NCBI GenBank assembly: GCA_030040115.1 | Contig: JASHUH010000038.1 | Coordinates: 1 to 6,215 of the forward strand | Source of the DNA: Acidobacteriaceae bacterium | Lineage (GTDB): Bacteria; Acidobacteriota; Terriglobia; Terriglobales; Acidobacteriaceae | Length of the DNA stretch: 6,215 bases | Reading direction: 5' to 3' | In this document: positions 1 to 6,180 of the stretch, piece after piece | Layout of the letters: every line of letters starts with the position of its first letter | Position numbering within the stretch: the first letter of the stretch is position 1 | Made by a program: the position numbers and the translations under genes | The notes under the pieces: model-generated | The model's database searches: none | Told to the model about the DNA's origin: nothing | Seen by the model: the letters and a program-made list of their open reading frames with translations, nothing else

Positions 1-336
1 GTTGGGCGGTGGAGAGCGCATTCCAAATGGCCAAAAGCGAGTGCGGGCTGGACCACTACGAAGTCCGGCGCTGGCAGGGCTGGTATCGGCACATCACCTT
101 GTCCATGTTGGCCCTGGCGGCGCTGACTGTACTGCGCGCCGGGGAGAAAAAAACCTTCTCCGCAAAAGGTTCCCCTCAGCGTGCCGGAAATCCGGCATTT
201 GCTCGCTTTCGCGCTGCGCGGCGGTTGGCGGAGCCTGGAACATCTTCTCGATTGGTCTGATTGGCGACGGCAGCATCAATTCCTCGCTCAGTTCTTCCAC
301 TACCGAAAACAGGCGCTGCTGCTTCTCGCTACTTAA
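1..336 (+). pseudogene. IS701-like DDE transposase, C-terminal end, frameshifted
   Basis: This is the 3' end of an insertion-sequence transposase; its 5' part lies outside the window. The first part reads in the frame of position 3 and contains [11 protein letters not shown], then [19 protein letters not shown]. This matches the conserved C-terminal block of IS701/IS4-type transposases. The E-x6-K spacing of the YREK signature is kept (E at 12-14, K at 33-35), so the last catalytic acidic residue is present. At a run of seven A (147-153) the family-like reading moves one base forward. From 154 it continues as [19 protein letters not shown], then [10 protein letters not shown] and HYRKQALLLL, to a TAA at 334-336. 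Without the shift the first frame ends at 258-260. One surplus A explains the break; decay, sequencing error or slippage are all possible. The element's right terminal repeat should lie shortly after 336 but cannot be fixed without the left end. Confidence 0.85.
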
Positions 337-474
337 TTACAACTGTAGTACTAGCGTCATAGGGGTGCGGTTGTCCGAAACCGTGGCGCAAGAACCGGCG
401 TGTTGGGCGGGCTACTGCGGGGAGCGTGAATCGCGCTAGGAACGCGATATCGTTATGGGAAAAAAGGGGGTCGA
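337..474. other. Non-coding stretch between transposase remnant and small ORFs
   Basis: No convincing gene is seen. The stretch probably contains the right end of the insertion sequence and its junction with the chromosome. A near-palindromic TACAACTGTAGTA lies just after the transposase stop. A short inverted repeat CGGTT/AACCG is visible around 368-383, and CGATATCG around 445-452. None can be assigned as the IS terminus because the left end is outside the window. The A/G-rich segment at 458-470 provides the ribosome-binding site of the next ORF. Confidence 0.4.
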
Positions 475-597
475 ATGACGCTGGGCGAAGCGAATGAAGA
501 GCTGCTGAGGTTAGACGACCTCCTGTTTAAGGCAGAGACGGGGACAGGTGAGAATGGCTTGGGACGACTATCGTTCTCTCCAAGAATCGGCAGATAG
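475..597 (+). CDS. Possible 40-aa leader ORF overlapping the next gene
   Basis: An ATG at 475 follows an A/G-rich run ending in GGGGG (466-470), which could pair with anti-Shine-Dalgarno with one G-U wobble at 4-nt spacing. It opens a 40-codon frame beginning MTLGEANEELLRLDDLLFKA and ending at TAG 595-597. The first 25 codons look coding: third positions are mostly G or C, and the peptide is a plausible amphipathic, acidic helix. From 554 on it overlaps the next gene in a different frame, and its last residues look like an out-of-frame tail. It may be a translationally coupled leader peptide, or the original N-terminus of the next protein separated by a frameshift. I recognise no family. Existence as a translated gene is inference. 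Confidence 0.35.
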   Translation: MTLGEANEELLRLDDLLFKAETGTGENGLGRLSFSPRIGR

Positions 598-931
598 GCT
601 GATGGTAGCTTTCGCTCGTGGGCTTTCAGAGGCTACGGGAAGATCCTACGAGGCCATGTATGAGCTTTGCAAGAATAAGAGAGCGGTTGATAGGCTGTCG
701 GCGATGAACGGGCTGCACCTTAGATTGCGCCCCGATTTCGTCCCTACAACTGGACAGCAGGAATTATTGAAGAAATTCTATGATCCAGAAACGCCGAGTG
801 AGGAATCTACGCGAGCTCTGGAGCAATTCAATATGCAGGTATATGGCTACCTGTTTGCCAATGCTCCAAGGCCGACTGAGGAAGTGAGAACTCAACGACG
901 CGGGCTTCTTCAAAAGCTCTTTCGTCGTTAG
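554..931 (+). CDS. Hypothetical 125-aa protein, unrecognised family
   Basis: An ORF of 125 codons from ATG 554 to TAG 929-931. GGGGA at 540-544 gives a ribosome-binding site 9 nt upstream. A GTG at 548 (127 aa) is possible but too close to that site. The protein begins MAWDDYRSLQESADRL and has no signal peptide or membrane segment. It is rich in charged and helix-forming residues and ends in a basic tail (RRGLLQKLFRR), which could bind nucleic acid or be simply a charged terminus. I do not recognise the family and see no catalytic motif. Hand-counted GC over 601-900 is 51%, clearly below clpC next door, and it sits beside a transposase remnant. Recent horizontal acquisition is therefore likely. 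It converges with clpC. The upstream 40-codon ORF overlaps its start by 44 bases. Confidence 0.6.
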   Translation: MAWDDYRSLQESADRLMVAFARGLSEATGRSYEAMYELCKNKRAVDRLSAMNGLHLRLRPDFVPTTGQQELLKKFYDPETPSEESTRALEQFNMQVYGYLFANAPRPTEEVRTQRRGLLQKLFRR

Positions 932-983
932 CTATCCATCCCCCGGCGAGCCTCCTACCTTGTACGTTAGCAGGATCGCGCCT

Positions 984-1023
984 AAAAAGGATCAGCCCCC
1001 GGGGGTGAATCCGGGGGCTGATC
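984..1023 (-). terminator. Intrinsic terminator of clpC
   Basis: A perfect 13-bp inverted repeat, GATCAGCCCCCGG (990-1002) and CCGGGGGCTGATC (1011-1023), has an 8-nt loop. Read on the - strand the stem is followed by C and then five T (984-988). It begins 20 bases past the clpC stop. This is a textbook Rho-independent terminator for leftward transcription. On the + strand the stem is followed by GGATTGCGG with no T run, so it should not efficiently stop rightward transcripts from the 554-931 gene. Confidence 0.88.
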
Positions 1024-1042
1024 GGATTGCGGCGGATCAGCT

Positions 1043-3508
1043 TCAGTCGCTCGACAGCGCCACGCCATCGGCTTTTTCTTCGCTGCCGGTGTCGTCGGCG
1101 CTGACCGGGCGGTAGAAGAGCTGGTTCTGGTCGAGGTAGACCTCGAGGAAGGCCGGACGGACGGGAATCTGGCCGGCGATGAGGGCTTCGGACAAGGGGT
1201 CTTCGACGTAGCGCTGCAGGGCGCGGCGCAAGGGGCGCGCGCCATAGCTGCGGTCGACGAGGGTCTTGTCGAGGATCCACTTCTTGGCTTCCTCGGTGAC
1301 CGAGATGGTGATGGCCTTCTGGGCCAGGTTCTGGTTCAACTGCTGCACGAGCAGCTCGACGATCTGGATGAGGTCGGCATCGGAGAGCGACTGGAAAAGA
1401 ATGACCTCGTCGAGGCGGTTGAGGAACTCGGGATTGAAGGTCTTCTTGACCTCCTGCTTCACCAATTCCTCGACCTTTTCGCTGACCAGGTCGTCGCGAT
1501 CGCTCTGGAAGCCCAGGCCCTGCTTCTTCTGCAGGTGGCGGGCGCCGATGTTGGAGGTCATGATGAGGATGGTGTTCTTGAAATCGACGGTGTTGCCCAG
1601 GCCGTCGGTCAATTGGCCATCCTCGAAGACCTGCAACAGGATGTTGAAAACGTCGGGGTGCGCCTTCTCAATTTCGTCGAGCAGAACCACGGAGTAAGGC
1701 GAACGCTTGACGCGCTCGGTGAGCTGGCCGCCCTCCTCGTAGCCCACGTAGCCCGGAGGCGAACCGATGAGCTTGGAGACCGAGTGTTTCTCCATGAACT
1801 CCGACATATCGAAGCGGATGAGCGCCTTGTCGGACCCGAAGAGGAACTGGGCCAGGGTGCGAGCCATTTCGGTTTTGCCCACCCCGGTCGGTCCGAGGAA
1901 AAGAAAAGAACCAATGGGACGGTGCGGCGATTTGAGTCCAGCGCGGGAGCGGCGAATCGCCCGCGCCAGGGCGGAGATGGCCTTATCCTGCGAGATGACC
2001 CGCTTGTGCAGCTCTTCTTCGACACGCAGCAGCTTCTGAGTCTCTTCTTCCTTGATGCTGGTGACGGGCACGCCGGTCCAGCGGCTCACGACATCTTCAA
2101 TATCTTCGCGGCCGACAATGCCGGCGGCGGAGTCGTCCAGGTGGTACTTATCGCGCAGGGCGCGCAGGTTCTCGCGCTCCTTCCGCTCCTCGTCGGAGTA
2201 GAACCGCGCTTTCTCGAACTCGTGGTTGGCGATCGCCGAGTCCATGCGGTGCACGATAAACTTGATGCGCTTCTGCACCTCGGTAATCTCGTCGGGCAAG
2301 GAGGTTTGGCGCAGCTTGACGCGGGCGCCGGCCTCGTCGATGAGGTCGATGGCCTTGTCGGGCAGGAAGCGGTCGGGGATGTAGCGATTGGAGTGGGCTA
2401 CGGCGAATTCGACGGCGGCGTCGGTGTAGCTGACGGCGTGGAACTTCTCGTAGCGGTCCTTGATGCCCATGATGATCTTGACCGCGTCGGCCTCGGTGGG
2501 GGGCGGGACTTTGACCGCCTGGAAGCGGCGCTCGAGGGAGCGGTCTTTCTCAATGGACTTGCGGTACTCGGCAGGGGTGGTGGCGCCGATGCACTGAATT
2601 TCGCCGCGTGAAAGGGCGGGTTTGAGGATATTGGCGGCGTCGAGGGAGCCCTCGGCGGAGCCAGCGCCCACCAGGGTGTGCAGCTCGTCGATGAAGACGA
2701 TGGAGTTCTGGTTCTCCATCAGCTCTTTCATGATGGTTTTGAGCCGCTCTTCGAACTGGCCGCGGTACTTGGTGCCGGCGACGATGAGCGAAAGATCGAG
2801 GCCGAGGACCCGTTTGTCGGCCAGGAAGCTGGGGACTTCGCCGTCGGCGATACGCTGGGCGAGGCCCTCGACGATGGCGGTTTTGCCCACGCCGGGCTCG
2901 CCGATGAGCACGGGATTGTTCTTGGTGCGGCGGCAGAGGATTTGGATGACGCGCTCGAGTTCGCCATCGCGGCCGACCAATGGATCGAGCTGGCCGTCCA
3001 TGGCGGCCTGGGTGAGGTCGCGGCTGAATTCGGCGAGGAGGCTGGACTCACGTTGACGTTGTGGCGCGGGGGTTTTTTCCTGGGTGACGCGGGCCAGCTC
3101 GTCGCGAATCTGGGCCAGCTTCAAGCCGCGCTCCTGGAGAATTTCCGAAGCAAAGCACTTCTCTTCGCGCAACAGCCCCAGAAGCAAGTGCTCCGTGCCG
3201 ATGTGCTTGTGGCCCAGCCGCTCGGCTTCTTCCGCCGCGTAGGCCAGGACACGCTTGCATTCGTTGGAGAGGGGCAGATCCACGCTGGTGGAGACTTTCT
3301 CGCGGATGGTGGTGTGCGACTCGATTTGCTTCCGGATCGATTCCACGGAGGCGTGCGAGCGCAGGAAGCGGTTGGTCAAGGCCTTGTCCTCGCGCAACAG
3401 GCCGAGCAAGAGGTGCTCGGTTTCGATGTACGGGGAACCGAACTGGCTGGCTTCGTACCGCGCGAAGAAGATCACGCGCCGTGCCTTCTCCGTATAGCGT
3501 TCGAACAT
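1043..3508 (-). CDS. clpC: ClpC, AAA+ unfoldase subunit of the Clp protease
   Basis: Complete 821-aa Hsp100 ATPase that unfolds cytoplasmic proteins and feeds them to ClpP. Residues 1-140 hold the duplicated Clp N-domain; each repeat carries a [11 protein letters not shown] motif (about 29-40 and 105-115). D1 has Walker A GEPGVGKT (203-210), Walker B VFIDE (271-275) and arginine-finger region ERRF (326-329). A short UVR-like middle region (about 405-450, with [11 protein letters not shown]) marks it as ClpC rather than ClpB, which has a longer coiled coil, or ClpA. D2 has Walker A GPTGVGKT (539-546), pore loop PPGYVGY (584-590), Walker B LLDE (609-612), sensor 1 TSN (651-653) and sensor 2 GAR (756-758). 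LGF at 665-667 is the expected ClpP-docking tripeptide. The ATG is supported by AGGAG (3516-3520) at 7-nt spacing. Length is close to Bacillus ClpC (about 810 aa). All key residues are present, so the gene looks functional. The adaptor protein is unknown. Confidence 0.97.
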   Translation of the reverse strand: MFERYTEKARRVIFFARYEASQFGSPYIETEHLLLGLLREDKALTNRFLRSHASVESIRKQIESHTTIREKVSTSVDLPLSNECKRVLAYAAEEAERLGHKHIGTEHLLLGLLREEKCFASEILQERGLKLAQIRDELARVTQEKTPAPQRQRESSLLAEFSRDLTQAAMDGQLDPLVGRDGELERVIQILCRRTKNNPVLIGEPGVGKTAIVEGLAQRIADGEVPSFLADKRVLGLDLSLIVAGTKYRGQFEERLKTIMKELMENQNSIVFIDELHTLVGAGSAEGSLDAANILKPALSRGEIQCIGATTPAEYRKSIEKDRSLERRFQAVKVPPPTEADAVKIIMGIKDRYEKFHAVSYTDAAVEFAVAHSNRYIPDRFLPDKAIDLIDEAGARVKLRQTSLPDEITEVQKRIKFIVHRMDSAIANHEFEKARFYSDEERKERENLRALRDKYHLDDSAAGIVGREDIEDVVSRWTGVPVTSIKEEETQKLLRVEEELHKRVISQDKAISALARAIRRSRAGLKSPHRPIGSFLFLGPTGVGKTEMARTLAQFLFGSDKALIRFDMSEFMEKHSVSKLIGSPPGYVGYEEGGQLTERVKRSPYSVVLLDEIEKAHPDVFNILLQVFEDGQLTDGLGNTVDFKNTILIMTSNIGARHLQKKQGLGFQSDRDDLVSEKVEELVKQEVKKTFNPEFLNRLDEVILFQSLSDADLIQIVELLVQQLNQNLAQKAITISVTEEAKKWILDKTLVDRSYGARPLRRALQRYVEDPLSEALIAGQIPVRPAFLEVYLDQNQLFYRPVSADDTGSEEKADGVALSSD

Positions 3509-3515
3509 GATGTTG

Positions 3516-3520
3516 CTCCT
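3516..3520 (-). promoter_or_regulatory. Ribosome-binding site of clpC
   Basis: AGGAG on the - strand, 7 nt before the ATG at 3508. It fixes the ClpC start, which also coincides with the expected [12 protein letters not shown]-terminus of the family. Confidence 0.85.
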
Positions 3521-3744
3521 GATCCAGGCTATCGGCTCAAGTGGCCGTCCGGTTCATTGGCTCACCAGCGATGGAGATCCGCCATCCACCGCTGAGAGGC
3601 CCGCTTCCGGCTTCGGCCCAATGGGCGCGCGCCCTTCCGCTCATCCTCCACCGCCGAAGGCCTCTATCGAAAAAGTTCCGGCCTTCGAACAGCTCTGCCG
3701 GACGGTCCGGGCCTGCGAGCAACCAGTAGTCGCCGGCCCTTCCA

Positions 3745-3772
3745 CCCCAGCGGCGAAGACCTGCCGCTGGGG
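3745..3772. repeat. Strong 10-bp GC-rich hairpin in the clpC upstream region
   Basis: CCCCAGCGGC (3745-3754) and GCCGCTGGGG (3763-3772) form a perfect 10-bp stem with an 8-nt loop (GAAGACCT). No T run follows on either strand, so it is not a standard intrinsic terminator. A leader structure of clpC mRNA, a Rho-related structure or a protein-binding palindrome are possible; none is proven by the sequence. Confidence 0.55.
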
Positions 3773-3866
3773 GCCCCCGGTCCTGGGGAATCCGGGAGAC
3801 ACCCATCCTTTCCTGTTCAGCCTGGTCCTTGCTATCCCCGGCTGATTCGTACCACGTCCTACTTAC

Positions 3867-3898
3867 TAAGACACAAAATTTGCCTGAAAGGTGTCTTA
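3867..3898. repeat. 8-bp inverted repeat just after the lolD stop
   Basis: TAAGACAC (3867-3874) and GTGTCTTA (3891-3898) form a perfect 8-bp inverted repeat around a 16-base A/T-rich spacer, starting 3 bases past the lolD stop. No T tract follows on the - strand, so it is a weak terminator at best. The local A+T richness against a GC-rich background fits an operator or promoter region for clpC equally well. Confidence 0.45.
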
Positions 3899-3901
3899 TC
3901 T

Positions 3902-4693
3902 TCAGGAGTTTCCGGCGCCAGCCGCCGTTGATGGCGAGGCCACCGGCGTCAAACGTCCGCCTTCTAAGCGGAGCAGGCGCGAACAACGGGCGGCCAGGTC
4001 CAGGTTGTGAGTTACAAGGATCGAAGTAAGTTTATGGTTCGCGTGCAACCGCTCGATAAGGTCGAAGATCCGTCCGGCGGTGAATTCATCCAAGTCGCCG
4101 GTGGGTTCGTCGGCCAGGAGCAGCCGCGGGTTATTGACTAAAGCGCGGGCCAGCGCCACGCGCTGCTGTTCGCCACCAGAAAGCTCGCCGGGGCGGTGGG
4201 TAGCGCGATCTTCCAAATCCACCTGACCCAGCCAGTTAGCCGCCGTCGCCAGCGCCTCACCCCGCGGAACGCCGCGCGCCAGCAAAGGCATGGCCACATT
4301 TTCCTGCGCGGTAAACTCCGGCAGTAAGTAATGAAACTGCCAAACGTAGCCGATTTCCCGGTTGCGAAACGCTGCCGCTTCGCGCGCGGAAAGCTCAGCC
4401 ACATTGGTTGACGCGCAGTATACCGTTCCTGCGGAAGGTCGATCAAGGGCGCCGAGAATGTGCAAAAGCGTGCTTTTTCCCGCGCCCGACTGGCCCAGAA
4501 TCGCGACCATCTCTCCGGGCTCGATCTCGAGGCAAAGGCCCTCGAAAAGGTGCAACGCGCCTCGAGCGGTCTGGTAGGTCTTCTTAAGCCCCTCGACCCG
4601 GATGAGCGGCGCATCGGCGCCGGTCGCCCGCGATTCCGGCGTCCGCACGGAGCGGGACGCCTGGCTGGCAACCGCTGGGGTGGTTCTCATCAT
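3902..4693 (-). CDS. lolD: LolD-type ABC transporter ATP-binding protein
   Basis: ATPase subunit of a lipoprotein-releasing or MacB-type ABC system; LolD drives LolC/LolE to release lipoproteins from the inner membrane to LolA. From the ATG at 4691-4693 the protein is 263 aa. Walker A is GQSGAGKST (67-75). The Q-loop is in [17 protein letters not shown] (Q119), very close to the LolD hallmark FQFHHLLPEF. Then come signature LSGGEQQ (171-177), Walker B LLLADE (191-196), D-loop GDLD (199-202) and switch H229 in VTHN. The frame stays open upstream to an ATG at 4888, but those 65 residues are low-complexity, Arg-rich and unlike the family, so I exclude them. ATG 4688-4690 or GTG 4646-4648 are other options, since no strong ribosome-binding site is visible. 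About 28 residues precede the usual LolD start and a short Ala/Ser tail follows. No permease gene is adjacent in the window. Confidence 0.93.
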   Translation of the reverse strand: MMRTTPAVASQASRSVRTPESRATGADAPLIRVEGLKKTYQTARGALHLFEGLCLEIEPGEMVAILGQSGAGKSTLLHILGALDRPSAGTVYCASTNVAELSAREAAAFRNREIGYVWQFHYLLPEFTAQENVAMPLLARGVPRGEALATAANWLGQVDLEDRATHRPGELSGGEQQRVALARALVNNPRLLLADEPTGDLDEFTAGRIFDLIERLHANHKLTSILVTHNLDLAARCSRLLRLEGGRLTPVASPSTAAGAGNS

Positions 4694-4706
4694 CCGGTAG
4701 TTTGAT

Positions 4707-4736
4707 TCTATACGACGCACGAGCGATTCCCGGCAA
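4707..4736 (-). promoter_or_regulatory. Candidate sigma-70-type promoter of lolD
   Basis: On the - strand TTGCCG (4731-4736) is followed after 18 bases by TATAGA (4707-4712), part of TATAGAAT. Transcription would begin near 4700, leaving a leader of only about 7 nt before the ATG at 4693. That is consistent with the absence of a clear Shine-Dalgarno sequence, but it also means the promoter call depends on the chosen start. Confidence 0.5.
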
Positions 4737-4914
4737 TCCCACCTGTGGGGGAGGCGGCGGAGTTTTGTGCGGCGCAGCGGCGCGGCTTCGCTTCGGCGGC
4801 CTCCGTTTTTGGCTTCAGGCGCGACGGTGTCGTCCGGCTGGGCGAATACGAAGATCCAAATCGGGTCCTGGTTCTGCATGGATGGCACTGTACCCCCTGG
4901 TCATTTTCCGGTGC

Positions 4915-4930
4915 TGTGAGATAAATCACA
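4915..4930. promoter_or_regulatory. CRP/FNR-family box 1, perfect TGTGA-N6-TCACA
   Basis: TGTGA (4915-4919), GATAAA spacer, TCACA (4926-4930). This matches all ten conserved positions of the E. coli CRP consensus, with A/T-rich spacer bases. It lies 133 bases (centre) upstream of the OMP-gene start and about 230 from the lolD start, so the OMP gene is the likelier target. The regulator is not in the window, and use of this consensus in this organism is inferred. Confidence 0.6.
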
Positions 4931-4999
4931 CGATCGGAGGAAAAGTTGCGCGAACGAAAGTGTTAGTTGGCGAAGGCAGCCCGCAGGCGCTGCTGGTTC

Positions 5000-5015
5000 T
5001 GTGCGGCAGATCACA
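5000..5015. promoter_or_regulatory. CRP/FNR-family box 2, one mismatch
   Basis: TGTGC (5000-5004), GGCAGA spacer, TCACA (5011-5015). Nine of ten conserved positions match, and AGATCACAT gives an excellent right half-site. Its centre (5007.5) is 85 bp from box 1, close to eight helical turns. It lies about 42 bp upstream of the start point predicted from TATAGA at 5038-5043, the position of a class II CRP site. Confidence 0.5.
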
Positions 5016-5037
5016 TAAGGAGGCGGAATCTTCCGTG

Positions 5038-5043
5038 TATAGA
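5038..5043 (+). promoter_or_regulatory. Candidate -10 element of the OMP gene
   Basis: TATAGA, inside TATAGATAAAT, 12 bases before the GTG start. No -35 hexamer is recognisable 16-18 bases upstream; a CRP-type box lies there instead, as expected for an activator-dependent promoter. The implied leader is only 6-7 nt. The same hexamer occurs at nearly the same distance from the divergent lolD start. Confidence 0.4.
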
Positions 5044-5055
5044 TAAATCGACCCG

Positions 5056-5895
5056 GTGAAAAGTTTCCTGCTCATGTGCGCGGCGGGAGTGGGCTTCGCG
5101 CTGTCAGCCGACGCGGCCGGAGCGCAGCAGTCGTTCGCGGCGCGTTTTTTTGCGCACAACGCGGAAATGGCCCGCCTGCAACCGGGCTGGCCGACGCCGC
5201 TGGTGGAGACGGAACCGCGGCTCACCCAGTATTACCGCTTCGCGTTTTCCAACGAGTACACTGCCGCCGGAACCCGGACCGTCAGTTACGGGAATGCGCG
5301 GGGTGGGGGGATTGTGGCTTGGAACCGCTACGAATTCGACGTTCTGCCACCCTCGTACATTCAACACAATTCGACGGCCGCGGACGGCTTCGGCGACACG
5401 ACGGCACTGGTGAAGTTCCGCATCGCCTCAGGAAACGCCGAGGCGGGAAACTTTATCGCCACCGCGATTCTGAGCCACACCTTTCCCACCGGCAGCCATA
5501 GCAACGGAGCGGCGACGGGCTCGTGGAATCCAACGCTGGCGGGCGGGGTTGGCCTGGGAAAGCGTTTCGACGTCGAAAGCTCGCTGGGCGGGACGTTGCC
5601 TACGGGCAAGATCGCCGCGCAGGGCCGGACGATCGCCTGGAGCGCTCTCGCGCAGGAGCACGTCAGACGCGCGTTCTGGCTGGAACTCGAAAACAACGTT
5701 TCATTTTACTTTGCCGGCAGTCACGACGGCAAAATGCAGAATTTCATCACGCCCGCAGCTTACTTTATCCCTCGCCGCAAGGCTTGGAAACCCGCGCATC
5801 CTTTTCTGGTGTTCGCCGCGGGCATGCAGATTGCCACCTCGGGCTTCCACACTTACAACCACAACCTGATTACCGAGATGCGGGTGCTGTTTTAA
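5056..5895 (+). CDS. Putative outer-membrane beta-barrel channel (MetA-like)
   Basis: A 279-aa protein from GTG 5056. The N-terminus MKSFLLMCAAGVGFALSADA is a clear signal peptide: Lys, hydrophobic core and small residues, with likely cleavage near AGA-QQ at about residues 22-24. The mature part has alternating polar and hydrophobic/aromatic stretches, many Gly, Asn and Tyr, and ends in the aromatic residue of RVLF-stop, as outer-membrane barrels do. Segments such as FGDTTALVKFRIA and ILSHTFPTGS resemble the family annotated as 'MetA-pathway of phenol degradation' putative outer-membrane transporters; this is recalled similarity, not a search. The substrate is unknown. No Shine-Dalgarno sequence lies close to the GTG, but it is the only start that gives the whole signal peptide; an in-frame TAA at 5044-5046 blocks longer forms. 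Two CRP-type boxes lie upstream, so control by a CRP-family activator is likely. Confidence 0.75.
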   Translation: MKSFLLMCAAGVGFALSADAAGAQQSFAARFFAHNAEMARLQPGWPTPLVETEPRLTQYYRFAFSNEYTAAGTRTVSYGNARGGGIVAWNRYEFDVLPPSYIQHNSTAADGFGDTTALVKFRIASGNAEAGNFIATAILSHTFPTGSHSNGAATGSWNPTLAGGVGLGKRFDVESSLGGTLPTGKIAAQGRTIAWSALAQEHVRRAFWLELENNVSFYFAGSHDGKMQNFITPAAYFIPRRKAWKPAHPFLVFAAGMQIATSGFHTYNHNLITEMRVLF

Positions 5896-5964
5896 GCAGG
5901 CGCAGCGATACGCCTCGCACCCCAGGAGGCGCAATGAGCGGGAAGCCGCGGCCGCAAAGGAACT

Positions 5965-6180
5965 TTATTGGCCGGTGTCGCCCAGCTTGTACATGTATTT
6001 GATGGCGGATTTAAAGATGAGCGTTTTGGCGCGGCCACGCACCTTGATGGTGTTGCGATCGTACCACTCGATGCAGCCTTCGACGTGCTCCCCGTCCTCA
6101 AGCACGATCACCATAGGCGTCTGCGACTGGATCTGCTTCTGCAGATAAAAGAGCTCGGCATGGCGGTGCGGGGCATCCAT
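5965..6180 (-). CDS. hfq: Hfq-like (Sm-fold) RNA-binding protein
   Basis: A 71-aa protein from ATG 6178-6180 to TAA 5965-5967. Hfq forms hexameric rings that bind sRNA and mRNA. The sequence fits a divergent Hfq. An N-terminal helix, ELFYLQKQIQSQ (9-20), is followed by Sm1-like strands with VIVLEDG (24-30), GCIEWYD (35-41) and IKVRGR (45-50). The Sm2-like segment is LIFKSAIKYM (54-63). E. coli Hfq has YKHAI at the last site; here it is FKSAI, so the Lys is kept and the His is replaced by Ser. The long C-terminal tail of enterobacterial Hfq is missing. The frame stays open upstream to the window edge (codons for about eleven more residues), and only a weak TGAG precedes the ATG. The real start may therefore be further upstream and outside the window. 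It converges with the OMP gene, 69 bases apart. Confidence 0.75.
   Translation of the reverse strand: MDAPHRHAELFYLQKQIQSQTPMVIVLEDGEHVEGCIEWYDRNTIKVRGRAKTLIFKSAIKYMYKLGDTGQ

Larger units (their letters stand above)
3509..3901. other. Long gene-free gap between lolD and clpC
   Basis: About 390 bases without a convincing gene, upstream of clpC and downstream of lolD on the same strand. It probably holds the clpC promoter and leader. I found no clear -35/-10 pair on the - strand, no CIRCE element (TTAGCACTC-N9-GAGTGCTAA) and no good sigma-32 match. A candidate GATAGA hexamer (3663-3668, - strand) lacks a recognisable -35. Several inverted repeats are present: the strong hairpin at 3745-3772, CGAAGGCC/GGCCTTCG (3655-3662 and 3680-3687, 17-nt loop) and TAAGACAC/GTGTCTTA (3867-3898). 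Confidence 0.5.
4694..5055. other. Divergent control region between lolD and the OMP gene
   Basis: About 360 bases separate two divergent starts. The lolD-proximal part holds the candidate lolD promoter. Positions 4740-4880 are GC-rich with imperfect repeats (GGAGGC 4750-4755 and GCCTCC 4799-4804, then T5), and I see no gene there. The OMP-proximal part holds two CRP-type boxes and a TATAGA hexamer, annotated separately. An AAGGAGG at 5017-5023 has no proper gene behind it: the next start, GTG 5035, ends after three codons at TAA 5044-5046. Confidence 0.6.

Noticed and set aside
147..153. Programmed -1 ribosomal frameshift at A7
   Set aside because: The family-like downstream frame needs a +1 (or -2) shift, not -1, and lies at the C-terminal end rather than between two IS ORFs.
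1535..2611. Long + strand open frame of 358 codons opposite clpC
   Set aside because: It is the antisense shadow of clpC, which is fully conserved on the other strand. The translated product is a low-complexity Val/Gly/Asp/Leu-rich sequence with no family features.
2678..3595. Long + strand open frame of 305 codons opposite the clpC 5' half
   Set aside because: Same antisense mirror of GC-rich coding DNA; it runs past the clpC start without its own ribosome-binding site or recognisable domain.
3537..3986. 149-codon - strand frame across the lolD-clpC gap
   Set aside because: It overlaps the lolD 3' end in another frame, its composition is Arg/Gly/Ala-rich, it has no recognisable domain, and no ribosome-binding site was identified.
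4750..4810. Rightward terminator: GGAGGC/GCCTCC followed by five T
   Set aside because: The stem is only 6 bp with a 43-base gap and there is no rightward gene upstream to terminate.
4694..4888. N-terminal extension of LolD to an ATG at 4888
   Set aside because: The 65 extra residues are Arg-rich and unlike LolD, and a promoter-like TTGCCG/TATAGA pair lies within them just before the ATG at 4693.
4702..5046. 114-codon + strand frame in the divergent region
   Set aside because: It has no ribosome-binding site, its composition is Gly/Arg-rich, and it covers the putative promoters and CRP boxes. It is open mainly because of high GC.
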